Below the pieces are notes generated by a model. It searched no databases. It was not told the origin of the DNA and was given only the letters and a program-made list of their open reading frames with translations. The position numbers and the translations under genes are program-made. Below are positions 1 to 6,592 of a stretch of DNA of 7,685 bases, piece after piece. The first letter of the stretch is position 1, and every line of letters starts with the position of its first letter. The DNA comes from an uncultured beta proteobacterium (lineage in GTDB: Bacteria; Pseudomonadota; Gammaproteobacteria; Burkholderiales; Burkholderiaceae): contig CAIMXN010000238.1 in the NCBI GenBank assembly GCA_903845455.1, positions 1 through 7,685 on the forward strand. The letters run 5' to 3'.

Positions 1-71
1 AGAAGGATGTTTATGATGTCTTAGCCATAGGCAAGAATGGGCAGGCGAAGGTCTATCACCACTACAGCTAA
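1..71 (+). CDS. C-terminal tail of an unrecognised protein (partial, cut by window edge)
   Basis: The frame starting at base 3 is open from the window edge and reads 22 codons, beginning KDVYDVLAIG and ending KVYHHYS, to a TAA at 69-71. The other two forward frames stop within the first 30 bases. The residue mix (Asp, Gly, Lys, Tyr, His) looks like genuine protein, but too little remains to name a family. It points the same way as the HD-GYP gene, with about 180 bases between them, so the two probably have separate promoters. It could also be a chance open stretch. Confidence 0.45.
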   Translation, partial: KDVYDVLAIGKNGQAKVYHHYS

Positions 72-142
72 GCAAAATATCTTATTGTCTTGGCTTTAGA
101 ACCTCGATTGAGTGTATTGAAGCCTTAAAATGGAGGCTTTGA

Positions 143-171
143 TTGACAAACAAGAAAGTCGGGACAAGAAT
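143..171 (+). promoter_or_regulatory. Candidate sigma-70 promoter for the HD-GYP gene
   Basis: A perfect -35 hexamer TTGACA (143-148) is followed after 17 bases by AAGAAT (166-171), which matches the -10 consensus at 4 of 6 positions. Transcription would start near 178 and give a leader of about 75 nt containing the hairpin at 222-248. The -10 is weak, so this is a prediction from spacing and the -35 only. Confidence 0.35.
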
Positions 172-221
172 GGTCTATGAATTCTTCTGCTGACCTGCCA
201 CGCAACCTATACCAACATTAC

Positions 222-248
222 CCTTGGGTACAGATATATTCCCCAAGG
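222..248 (+). promoter_or_regulatory. Hairpin sequestering the ribosome-binding site of the HD-GYP gene
   Basis: CCTTGGG (222-228) and CCCAAGG (242-248) are perfect reverse complements separated by a 13-nt loop. The right arm contains AAGG (245-248), the only Shine-Dalgarno-like sequence ahead of the ATG at 253. In the folded state the ribosome site would be paired. The geometry is seen directly. That it regulates translation is inference. Confidence 0.4.
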
Positions 249-252
249 CTCT

Positions 253-1122
253 ATGTTTAAAAAACCGAATCCAGCTAAAAGACTTAATCTAGTCCTGATT
301 GGGAGTATTTGTGTTGGCGAAGCGCTGATCATGTTCGCCCTTCCATCCTTTGGGACAACGTCAAATCTATTGACCACATTCATAGATGTGATCTTTCTCT
401 GTCTAATCACCATCCCCCTAGTGAATTGGACTGTCACTAAGCCAATGAATCAATATATTCATGATTTGAAGTCAGCTAGACACACAATCGTTGTCCGAGA
501 AAATCAAATGCTAGCAGCGCTCAATGCCTTAGCGTCCGCTAAAGATAATGAGACTGGCAATCATATTATTCGCACACAACAATATGTCAAATTATTGGGT
601 CAACGATTACAAAAAATGGGGCGCCATACTCAAATATTATCCGATGAACACATCGAGAGATTATTTAAGGTCGCACCACTTCATGATTTGGGCAAGATAG
701 GCATTCCAGATTACATCTTGCAAAAAGCTGGCAAATTAACAGAGAGTGAAAGAGAGATCATTACTGGGCATTCAATGATTGGAGAATCTATTCTGATCGC
801 AGCCCAATCAGAAGATGTCGAGGAGGATTTAATCTTCACCGCTATCAAGGTCGCAGGATCTCATCATGAAAAATGGGACGGCTCAGGTTATCCTAGAAAT
901 CTCATCGGGGAGAACATCCCCATTGAAGCCAGAATCATGGCTGTGGCTGATGTATTTGATTCCCTTATCAGTGATCGGCCATACAAAAAGGCTTGGACTG
1001 TTGACGATTCTTACCAATACATCATTAATGGTAGCGGGACTGCATTTGACCCTATCGTTATTGAAGCCTTTATTGCTGAACGGCAGAACTTTGAAGCGAT
1101 TGTGAATTCCATACCCTCTTAG
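253..1122 (+). CDS. Membrane-anchored HD-GYP domain protein, probable cyclic-di-GMP phosphodiesterase
   Basis: The product has 289 residues. Two hydrophobic segments (about 12-30 and 39-62) form an N-terminal membrane anchor, followed by a short helical linker (about 65-95) and an HD-GYP domain (about 95-285). Diagnostic motifs are present: the helix KDNETGNHIIRT (97-108), the metal-binding HDLGKIGIPD (144-153), HHE with DGSGYP (204-214, including the GYP signature) and ADVFDSLISDRPYKKA (232-247). HD-GYP proteins hydrolyse cyclic di-GMP to pGpG or GMP, lowering the second messenger that favours attachment over motility. No PAS, GAF, receiver or GGDEF domain is present, so any input must come through the short membrane part. 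The ATG at 253 is the first start after an in-frame TGA at 178; AAGG lies 4 nt upstream, inside a hairpin. The catalytic residues look intact, so it is probably active. Its natural signal is unknown. Confidence 0.9.
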   Translation: MFKKPNPAKRLNLVLIGSICVGEALIMFALPSFGTTSNLLTTFIDVIFLCLITIPLVNWTVTKPMNQYIHDLKSARHTIVVRENQMLAALNALASAKDNETGNHIIRTQQYVKLLGQRLQKMGRHTQILSDEHIERLFKVAPLHDLGKIGIPDYILQKAGKLTESEREIITGHSMIGESILIAAQSEDVEEDLIFTAIKVAGSHHEKWDGSGYPRNLIGENIPIEARIMAVADVFDSLISDRPYKKAWTVDDSYQYIINGSGTAFDPIVIEAFIAERQNFEAIVNSIPS

Positions 1123-1162
1123 AATTGCAACCTTAAATTACTCAACCCCCTACAATGAGCCC

Positions 1163-1708
1163 ATGCTAATACAAATTACCAATTTTCTACTGCAAGTCTT
1201 GGTCAGCATCATTGCTGGCGCATGTCTTTTGCGCTGCTACTTACAATGGCTGGCATTCAATCTTGGTTCGGGTCAAAATAAATCGATTGGCTCTTATTTA
1301 TTTCCTCTAACTAGCTGGATTGTTCTGCCGCTGCGCCGAGTGATTCCAAGCATAGGTCGATTTGATACAGCCAGTTTTCTTGCAGCCTACCTGCTTGTCC
1401 TGGCAAAATTAATGATCCAATCTTTGATGATTGGAGTTACTCCTTTGGCAGTATCTTGGCTGATGTTTGCCTTGTTTGACCTAGTAGATTTAACGCTTTC
1501 TGGACTGGTTGGACTTGTTTTTGCTAGCGTTCTCCTCTCTTGGATTAGTGCCGGCTCTCAAGTCCAGTATTTGGTATCTCTTTTAGTAGAGCCCCTTTTG
1601 GCCCCTATTCGGCGCGTCATTCCAAATATGGGAGCACTTGATTTATCACCGCTAGTCTTATTACTGGGCTTGCAAGTACTGCAAATTGTTTTAAATAACC
1701 TCAAGTAA
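1163..1708 (+). CDS. yggT: YggT family integral membrane protein (two YggT repeats)
   Basis: The product has 181 very hydrophobic residues with four or more membrane segments (about 8-30, 70-90, 93-125 and 160-178). It is an internal duplication: PLRRVIPSIGRFD (56-68) in the first half is echoed by PIRRVIPNMGALD (148-160) in the second, the hallmark of two tandem YggT domains. Family members are small inner-membrane proteins. Proposed roles include osmotic tolerance, and plant and cyanobacterial relatives act in cytochrome or division-related assembly, but the molecular function is unsettled. In many proteobacteria the gene lies beside proC or yggS, which are absent here. The ATG at 1163 has no Shine-Dalgarno, while TACAAT at 1151-1156 could be a -10 box placing transcription start at or next to the ATG. 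A four-codon reading frame from ATG 1155 overlaps the start and ends at 1169. It lies 40 bases after the HD-GYP stop and could also be read from it. Confidence 0.88.
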   Translation: MLIQITNFLLQVLVSIIAGACLLRCYLQWLAFNLGSGQNKSIGSYLFPLTSWIVLPLRRVIPSIGRFDTASFLAAYLLVLAKLMIQSLMIGVTPLAVSWLMFALFDLVDLTLSGLVGLVFASVLLSWISAGSQVQYLVSLLVEPLLAPIRRVIPNMGALDLSPLVLLLGLQVLQIVLNNLK

Positions 1709-1750
1709 GCCAAGAGAATTTAAAAAGCCTTAAGAAGTTTAGTTCTTTAA

Positions 1751-2503
1751 TCAGCCCTTTCTGCGTATTGCTATTTCAGTACGCTCTTGCTCTTCGGCAC
1801 TTGCTTTCATACTTTCTTTAACGAAATGAATGTGGCGCTTTGAAGCTTCTAATGCTTTTTCTGGCATACGATTTTTGATTGCTGTCCAAATAGCAAGATG
1901 TTGATCTTCTAATTGGCTGCGATCTTTAAGGCGACCATTTAAATATTTAAGATTACTCGTAACATGCTCATTAATTAATTTCAATAATGTTGCTGATAAA
2001 TGGATTATTAAAACATTGTGAGACGCTTCAGCGATAGTCTGATGAAACGCCACATCGGCCTTCACCATTTCTTTTAGTTCACAGACTGCATATGCCTTAC
2101 TAACGTTGCTATAGGCAAGATCCAAGTTATATAAATCTACTTCAGTCGCCCTATTAGAGGCGAAATACGCAGCCTGCCCTTCCAGCATGTCACGAAAATC
2201 TAATATGTCGGCTTGAATATTTGGGTGTTGTAAAAGCATGTCCTGCCAAGAATCAATGAATGATGAGGCAAGCTTATCTGTGACAATTGTTCTGCCGCCA
2301 TGCCTTGTCTGTAGCATGCCTTTTGTAACCAAGGATTGAATAGCCTCTCTAACGCTAGGTCTAGATACCCCCAACTCCATGGCCAAATCCCTCTCTGAGG
2401 GTAATTGATCGCCAGACTTCAATGAGCCTTCAAGGATTTGTACCTCCAAGATTTTTACAACCTTGTCGGATATACGTTCTGCACCCTTAATTATTTTAAT
2501 CAT
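1751..2503 (-). CDS. lldR: FadR-family (PdhR/LldR-type) transcriptional regulator of the lactate genes
   Basis: The product has 250 residues, close to the 250-260 of PdhR and LldR. The N-terminal winged helix-turn-helix is clear: GDQLPSERDLA (31-41), LGVSRPSVREAIQSL (44-58), then the wing KGMLQTRHGGRTIV (61-74). The C-terminal FCD ligand domain (about 98-230) keeps the expected metal-binding residues: D150 and H154 (ADVAFH), H202 (DQH) and H224 (KRHIHF). In this family the ligand, often a carboxylate such as lactate or pyruvate, binds near the metal and changes DNA binding. The gene is divergent from lldD, with 170 bases between them holding two TGGTNTTACCA sites, one only 1 nt from this start codon. 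Lactate as effector is inferred from context; pyruvate-responsive PdhR is the alternative. ATG 2503 has no Shine-Dalgarno in front, so expression may be low or start differently. Confidence 0.85.
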   Translation of the reverse strand: MIKIIKGAERISDKVVKILEVQILEGSLKSGDQLPSERDLAMELGVSRPSVREAIQSLVTKGMLQTRHGGRTIVTDKLASSFIDSWQDMLLQHPNIQADILDFRDMLEGQAAYFASNRATEVDLYNLDLAYSNVSKAYAVCELKEMVKADVAFHQTIAEASHNVLIIHLSATLLKLINEHVTSNLKYLNGRLKDRSQLEDQHLAIWTAIKNRMPEKALEASKRHIHFVKESMKASAEEQERTEIAIRRKG

Positions 2504-2504
2504 T

Positions 2505-2515
2505 TGGTATTACCA
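2505..2515. promoter_or_regulatory. Operator O1, FadR/PdhR-type palindrome next to the lldR start
   Basis: TGGTATTACCA is a perfect 11-bp palindrome centred on 2510. It matches the TGGTNNNACCA core known for PdhR/LldR-type members of the FadR family. It lies 1 nt from the lldR start codon, so a bound protein would block elongation or early translation of lldR (autorepression). Binding by this LldR is inferred. Confidence 0.65.
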
Positions 2516-2528
2516 GTTCATTTTTTAG

Positions 2529-2543
2529 TTTCATCACATGAAA
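2529..2543. promoter_or_regulatory. Third palindrome in the lldR-lldD intergenic region, unassigned
   Basis: TTTCAT-CAC-ATGAAA is a perfect inverted repeat with 6-bp arms around 3 bases, the same geometry as O2 but a different sequence. Its centre is 26 bp from that of O1. It could bind a second regulator or be a by-product of AT-rich sequence. No binding factor can be named. Confidence 0.35.
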
Positions 2544-2603
2544 TATATTTTCTAATTCATTAATAAATGCATTTACACAGGGTAATTATCTACATATTTC
2601 TAT

Positions 2604-2660
2604 TTGGATAAGCTTCAGACTAGACTTATTAGTGGTCTTACCACTTTACCATACTATAAG
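2604..2660 (+). promoter_or_regulatory. Candidate lldD-lldP promoter region, overlapping operator O2
   Basis: Two arrangements are possible. The first has -35-like TTGGAT (2604-2609) and -10-like TATTAG (2627-2632) with 17 bases between, starting near 2639 inside O2. The second has -10-like TATAAG (2655-2660, 5 of 6 matches) with no good -35, starting near 2667 and leaving only about 7 nt before the lldD ATG. In both, a repressor on O2 would cover polymerase contacts. The sequence does not decide between them. Confidence 0.35.
2631..2645. promoter_or_regulatory. Operator O2, FadR/PdhR-type palindrome upstream of lldD
   Basis: AGTGGT-CTT-ACCACT is a perfect inverted repeat with 6-bp arms around 3 bases, containing the same TGGTNTTACCA core as O1. 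Its centre (2638) is 128 bp from that of O1. It lies 28 bp upstream of the lldD ATG and over the likely promoter, as expected for lactate-controlled repression. In E. coli, LldR uses two operators at the lldPRD promoter, and this pair suggests a similar scheme with a divergent layout. Confidence 0.72.
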
Positions 2661-2673
2661 TAATCAATAACAA

Positions 2674-3819
2674 ATGCCAATTATCACCAACATCGAGGAT
2701 TTAAGAGTCCTCCATCAAAAACGCACACCTAAGATGTTTTATGACTATGCGGATTCTGGCTCTTGGACAGAGTCAACCTATCGCGCTAACGAGTCTGACT
2801 TTCAGAAGATCAAGTTGCGTCAACGTGTCGCCGTCGATATGACTAACCGCACTACTAAAACTACCATGATTGGTCAAGAAGTCGCTATGCCTATAGCCTT
2901 AGCGCCATGCGGCCTTACTGGTATGCAACATGCAGATGGAGAAATTCTGGCAGCACGTGCGGCAGAAAAGTTCGGTGTGCCCTTTTGTCTCTCCACGATG
3001 AGCATTTGCTCGATTGAAGATGTGGCCCAGCACACCACCAAGCCTTTTTGGTTTCAACTCTATGTAATGAAAGATCGCGGCTTTATTGAGCGCTTAATCG
3101 AAAGAGCTAAAGCAGCGAAGTGTTCAGCACTAATGTTGACGCTGGATTTGCAAATTTTGGGACAACGCAATAAAGACCTCAAGAATGGTTTAACAGCCCC
3201 TCCTAAGCTCACTATTGCCAACATGATCAATATGATGACCAAACCTCGCTGGTGCATGGGTATGGCCATGACTTCGCGTAAGACTTTTCGCAATATTGTG
3301 GGTCACGCCTCTGGTGTAGGCAATATGTCATCACTCGCCTCATGGACTGCAGAACAATTTGATCCGGGCCTTAATTGGAACGATGTGGAGTGGATTAAAA
3401 AACTCTGGGGAGGAAAGCTCATCATCAAAGGTATTTTGGATGAAGAGGATGCCCGCTTAGCAGCAAATTCTGGAGCGGATTCCTTGATTGTTTCTAACCA
3501 TGGTGGCAGACAACTTGACGGGGCTATTTCTAGCATTCAAGCACTGCCAGGGATTGTCAATGCAGTAGGCAAAGATATTGAAGTGTGGATGGATGGTGGT
3601 ATTCGCTCAGGACAGGATGTCTTAAAGGCTTGGGCTTTAGGGGCTCGTGGCACCTTAATTGGTAGGCCCTTTCTATATGGCTTGGGAGCTATGGGTGAAG
3701 CTGGTGTTACCAAATGCCTAGAACTGATTCATAACGAATTGGATATCACCATGGCGTTTACGGGTCATCGTGATATTCAAAATGTGACCAAAGATATTTT
3801 GTACCCAGGAACTTTTTAA
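2674..3819 (+). CDS. lldD: FMN-dependent L-lactate dehydrogenase (alpha-hydroxy-acid dehydrogenase)
   Basis: The product has 381 residues (E. coli LldD has 396). It oxidises L-lactate to pyruvate and passes electrons to the respiratory quinone pool from the cytoplasmic face of the membrane. The FMN-dependent alpha-hydroxy-acid barrel is complete. It shows APCGLTG near the flavin (77-83), QLY with Y130, LTLD with D158, GQRNKDLKNG (163-172), the flavin lysine IKG (K252), the active-site motif SNHGGRQLDG with catalytic H276 and R279 (274-283), DGGIRSG (307-313) and GRPF (330-333) for the FMN phosphate. No signal peptide is seen. ATG 2674 fits the family N-terminus (MPIITNIEDL), but the Shine-Dalgarno is poor and the leader may be very short. 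It is followed after 51 bases by lldP, most likely in one transcript. A glycolate or other hydroxy-acid substrate is possible, but lldP and lldR next door favour lactate. Confidence 0.94.
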   Translation: MPIITNIEDLRVLHQKRTPKMFYDYADSGSWTESTYRANESDFQKIKLRQRVAVDMTNRTTKTTMIGQEVAMPIALAPCGLTGMQHADGEILAARAAEKFGVPFCLSTMSICSIEDVAQHTTKPFWFQLYVMKDRGFIERLIERAKAAKCSALMLTLDLQILGQRNKDLKNGLTAPPKLTIANMINMMTKPRWCMGMAMTSRKTFRNIVGHASGVGNMSSLASWTAEQFDPGLNWNDVEWIKKLWGGKLIIKGILDEEDARLAANSGADSLIVSNHGGRQLDGAISSIQALPGIVNAVGKDIEVWMDGGIRSGQDVLKAWALGARGTLIGRPFLYGLGAMGEAGVTKCLELIHNELDITMAFTGHRDIQNVTKDILYPGTF

Positions 3820-3870
3820 AAAAGCTCACTAAACCAAGTTTAAAAATTCACATACCAGGAGAAAGACATT

Positions 3871-5529
3871 ATGTGGCAACAGATATATAACCCTTTAGGT
3901 AGCATGTGGTTGTCCACACTTGTGGCCTCCATTCCCGTTGCAGTCATGTTAATTGGTTTGGGATTTTTACATCTCAAGGCGCACATTGCGGCTGGTGCTG
4001 GACTACTAAGTGCTTTGCTCATCGCTATTATTGCCTATGGCATGCCGACAGAGATGGCGGCTAAAGCTGCCATGCTCGGTGGACTAGTCGGTTTATTACC
4101 CATTGGTTGGATTGTGCTAAATATCATTTTTCTGCACCAACTCACCGAGAAAAACGGCTCTTTTAAAGTGTTGCAAAATTCGATTGCTGGCATTACTGAA
4201 GATCGTCGTCTGCAGCTCCTACTAATTGCTTTTGCTTTTGGTGCCTTTTTTGAAGGTGCCGCTGGATTTGGTACACCTGTTGCAGTTACAGCAGCCATTT
4301 TGATTGGGCTGGGCTTCTCACCACTGGCGGCCTCAGGCCTATCTTTGATTGCCAATACCGCGCCAGTAGCTTATGGCGCATTAGGCACTCCAATTATTAC
4401 CTTAGCCAAGGTACATGGTTATGACCTCATGTCAATTTCTGCCATGGTTGGACGTCAATTGCCACTCTTTTCTTTAATTGTGCCGTTCTGGTTAATTTGG
4501 GCTTTTGCTGGACGTCGCGGCATGATGCAAATCTGGCCTGCTTTATTGGTCACTGGTCTTTCTTTTGCTATTCCACAGTTTCTAGTCTCCAATTATATTG
4601 GACCAGAATTAGTGGATGTGATTGCAGCAATGTCCTCAATGACGTGCTTAGTGCTTTTCCTTAAAGTATGGAAACCAAAAGAAATTTGGAGATCTACTTC
4701 TTTAAAAAATCATGCTGAAGATGAAGCAAGAGAAATAGTGATTCAAGAAAAAATCACCTATCCGAGATCTGAAGTTGTGCGTGCTTGGATGCCCTGGGTG
4801 ATTCTTACAGTCTTTGTCTTTATTTGGGGTCTACCAGTGGTCAAAGACTTTTTAAACAGCCTATATGCCCCCAAATTTCCTATTGATGGGCTACATCAAA
4901 TGGTTGAAAAAGTAGCTCCCGTTGTCGCTAAACCAACCAAAGAAGGTGCAGTCTATGTCTTTAACTTATTGTCTGCTACAGGCACGGGCATCTTGCTTGC
5001 TGCCATCATCGGCGGATTGGCAATGAAGTACAACCCATGGTCTCTGGTTAAAAATTATGTCACCACCTTCTGGTTGGTGCGTTATTCCTTATTAACGATT
5101 GTCTTGATGTTGGGCTTGGGAACACTGACTCGCTATTCTGGACTCGATACCACTCTGGGATTAGCATTTGCCGCCACTGGTATGTTCTATCCATTCTTCG
5201 GCACTTTGATGGGTTGGATGGGTGTGGCCTTAACAGGCTCGGATACTGCATCGAACGTTTTATTTGGTGGAATGCAAAAAGTTGCTGCCGAGCAAATTGG
5301 TCTTAGCCCCAATTTAATGGGCGCAGCCAATAGTTCTGGTGGTGTTATGGGCAAGATGATCGATGCCCAATCCATCGTGGTTGCTTCAACTGCTACGCGC
5401 TGGTTCCATCATGAAGGGGATATCCTGCGTTATGTATTTTTCCACTCAATCGCTTTAGCCTGCTTAGTTGGTATTTTTGTGACGATGCAAGCATATGTAT
5501 GGCCATTTACATTAATGGTAGTCAAATAA
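3871..5529 (+). CDS. lldP: L-lactate permease
   Basis: The product has 552 residues, nearly the length of E. coli LldP (551). It is polytopic, with about a dozen hydrophobic segments spread from 14 to 550 and one long hydrophilic loop at about 268-305. Family-type conserved stretches are GAFFEGAAGFGTPVAVTAA (124-142), ANTAPVAYGALGTP (161-174), ALTGSDTASNVLFGGMQ (453-469) and AANSSGGVMGKMIDAQS (485-501). LldP proteins import L-lactate, and often D-lactate or glycolate, with protons across the inner membrane. The start is well supported: AGGAG (3857-3861) sits 9 nt before ATG 3871, in contrast to the weak sites of lldR and lldD. It lies 51 bases after lldD and ends 18 bases before a strong terminator, so it closes the lldD-lldP unit. 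Substrate breadth is inferred from the family. Confidence 0.95.
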   Translation: MWQQIYNPLGSMWLSTLVASIPVAVMLIGLGFLHLKAHIAAGAGLLSALLIAIIAYGMPTEMAAKAAMLGGLVGLLPIGWIVLNIIFLHQLTEKNGSFKVLQNSIAGITEDRRLQLLLIAFAFGAFFEGAAGFGTPVAVTAAILIGLGFSPLAASGLSLIANTAPVAYGALGTPIITLAKVHGYDLMSISAMVGRQLPLFSLIVPFWLIWAFAGRRGMMQIWPALLVTGLSFAIPQFLVSNYIGPELVDVIAAMSSMTCLVLFLKVWKPKEIWRSTSLKNHAEDEAREIVIQEKITYPRSEVVRAWMPWVILTVFVFIWGLPVVKDFLNSLYAPKFPIDGLHQMVEKVAPVVAKPTKEGAVYVFNLLSATGTGILLAAIIGGLAMKYNPWSLVKNYVTTFWLVRYSLLTIVLMLGLGTLTRYSGLDTTLGLAFAATGMFYPFFGTLMGWMGVALTGSDTASNVLFGGMQKVAAEQIGLSPNLMGAANSSGGVMGKMIDAQSIVVASTATRWFHHEGDILRYVFFHSIALACLVGIFVTMQAYVWPFTLMVVK

Positions 5530-5547
5530 ATAAAAATTGATAAAAAT

Positions 5548-5577
5548 AATCCTGGGCGCATAAGCCCGGGATTTTTT
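5548..5577 (+). terminator. Rho-independent terminator of lldD-lldP
   Basis: The left arm AATCCTGGGC (5548-5557) pairs with GCCCGGGATT (5564-5573) across a 6-nt loop GCATAA, with a single U-G wobble. Six T residues (5572-5577) follow directly. This is a textbook intrinsic terminator, 18 bases after the lldP stop. Confidence 0.92.
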
Positions 5578-5579
5578 AT

Positions 5580-6002
5580 ATGACAATTACCAGAAGAAAG
5601 CTAATCGTCCAGATCTTCTCTTGCTCCAAGGATGGCGTGTTGGGATCTACGGATCAAGCTTTACTAAAATATGCAGAAAATCTAGAACAGATTTCAAGAT
5701 ATAACAGTGAATCATTAGAAAAATTATTGACCAAATTTGAAAATGTGGCCAACAAAAAAGATTTAAGTACTTATTATCTATATTTAGTGCATCTACTAAG
5801 CAAAGATTTGGCGCAGCAGGTTAGCAGCTCAAGGATTACGCTCCAAATTAAACAAAACAGACTTTTATACTTTATCGAAATAGTAAATGAATGCTTTCAT
5901 CGCGCAGTGATAAATCATTTTTTGGGCGCCTCTGACTCGGTCCTACATCCGATATATTTCCCTTATCTAGAAAAAGTAAAACAATTAAGAACTATCAACT
6001 AA
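5580..6002 (+). CDS. Unrecognised small protein of about 120-140 residues
   Basis: I do not recognise a family. From ATG 5580 the product has 140 residues, mostly helical-looking and polar, without a signal peptide or clear membrane span, with cysteines at 15 and 103. The region 26-58 is rich in Leu/Glu/Lys and might form a short coiled coil. The ATG sits only 2 nt after the T-run of the lldP terminator and has no Shine-Dalgarno. A GTG at 5637 (residue 20) has AAGG (5628-5631) with a 5-nt gap and is a plausible true start, giving 121 residues. With the terminator upstream it needs its own promoter, and I see no convincing one. The length of the open frame and the ordinary amino-acid composition support coding, but expression is uncertain. 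Confidence 0.6.
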   Translation: MTITRRKLIVQIFSCSKDGVLGSTDQALLKYAENLEQISRYNSESLEKLLTKFENVANKKDLSTYYLYLVHLLSKDLAQQVSSSRITLQIKQNRLLYFIEIVNECFHRAVINHFLGASDSVLHPIYFPYLEKVKQLRTIN

Positions 6003-6099
6003 ATATAAGCTGGGAACACTACAGTCGCTTTTTAGTCGTTAGCTACCTTACAGACACCCCTTAAATAGACCAAACCAACCGTTTTTTAAGCTCACTGAG

Positions 6100-6325
6100 A
6101 GGGTAATGCCCCCGCAGGTTAACTGAGCTCAGAGGTAGAATTTGCTCGAATTTAGAGGAGTTCTACATGAAGCATTCTAAATTTACCGATAGTCAGATCA
6201 TGGATGCCCTAAAACGGGTTGATGCTGGCTTAGCCATCCCCGAATTCTGCTATGAACTGGGCATCAGTACTGCTACTTTCTACAAGTGGCGTGCCAAATA
6301 CGGCAGCATGGACATCTCATTCTGA
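6100..6325 (+). mobile_element. Remnant of the left end of an IS3-family insertion sequence
   Basis: The only identifiable part is the ribosome site and the first third of orfA. The preceding stretch (about 6100-6150, including a CCCCC run at 6109-6113 and the palindrome CTGAGCTCAG at 6123-6132) has the look of an IS left end, but I cannot fix the terminal repeat or target duplication. No orfB and no right end follow. The left boundary given here is approximate. Confidence 0.45.
6167..6325 (+). pseudogene. Truncated IS3-family transposase OrfA
   Basis: The 52 codons begin MKHSKFTDSQIMDALKRVDA and continue to the helix-turn-helix ELGISTATFYKWRAKYGSMD (30-49). This is the N-terminal DNA-binding part of IS3-group OrfA, which normally runs to about 90 residues and continues into a leucine-zipper helix. 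Here the match is lost around residue 50 and a TGA follows at 6323-6325. A good ribosome site, AGAGGAG (6154-6160), precedes the ATG. There is no downstream orfB, so it cannot transpose. The short product could still bind IS ends, but a decayed remnant is more likely. Confidence 0.82.
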
Positions 6326-6442
6326 CTGAATTACCTTTTTTTCCTGAACACTATTCACCTAAAGTCGGTATAGATGTGAATCATAAGTTTGAACCCCTAC
6401 ATCACTCATTTAAGGGGTCAGAAACACAATAGGAGTATCTAA

Positions 6443-6582
6443 ATGTTAATCAGAGTGAATAAGAACTCATAGAGAAGATCTATTCAGACTCGATGGGTGA
6501 GGGACTTGAACAATTAGGATGGAAGAACACTAAATTTCAATGTTGGTTCTATGGTGAACTCAAGATTGATGAAGTTGACTAG
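6443..6582 (+). pseudogene. Small unrecognised gene, apparently broken by a single-base frameshift
   Basis: A well-placed AGGAG (6431-6435) precedes ATG 6443 by 7 nt, but that frame stops after nine codons (TAG at 6470). A second frame is open from 6463 to TAG 6580-6582 and reads protein-like sequence, including EKIYSDSMGEG, LEQLGWKNTKFQCWFYGEL and KIDEVD. Adding one base just after codon 6 (near 6461) joins the two into a single frame of about 46 codons. Alternatives are independent translation from ATG 6493 (29 residues, no ribosome site) or a sequencing error. No family is recognised. It lies between the IS stump and a reverse-strand PilZ gene and ends 10 bases from the stop of the latter. 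Confidence 0.4.
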
Positions 6583-6592
6583 TCAGAGTTTT

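Noticed and set aside
120..140. AAGCCT/AGGCTT stem with TTT as a terminator for the upstream gene
   Set aside because: The stem is only 6 bp, the loop is 8 nt and only three T residues follow. It is too weak to call.
1709..1750. Possible terminator between the convergent yggT and lldR genes
   Set aside because: The only pairing (AAGAA with TTCTT) is 5 AT base pairs without a GC-rich core.
6393..6418. ACCCCT/AGGGGT inverted repeat as a terminator or IS end
   Set aside because: It has 6-bp arms around a 14-nt loop, no T-run and no match to a recognisable terminal repeat. It may be chance.
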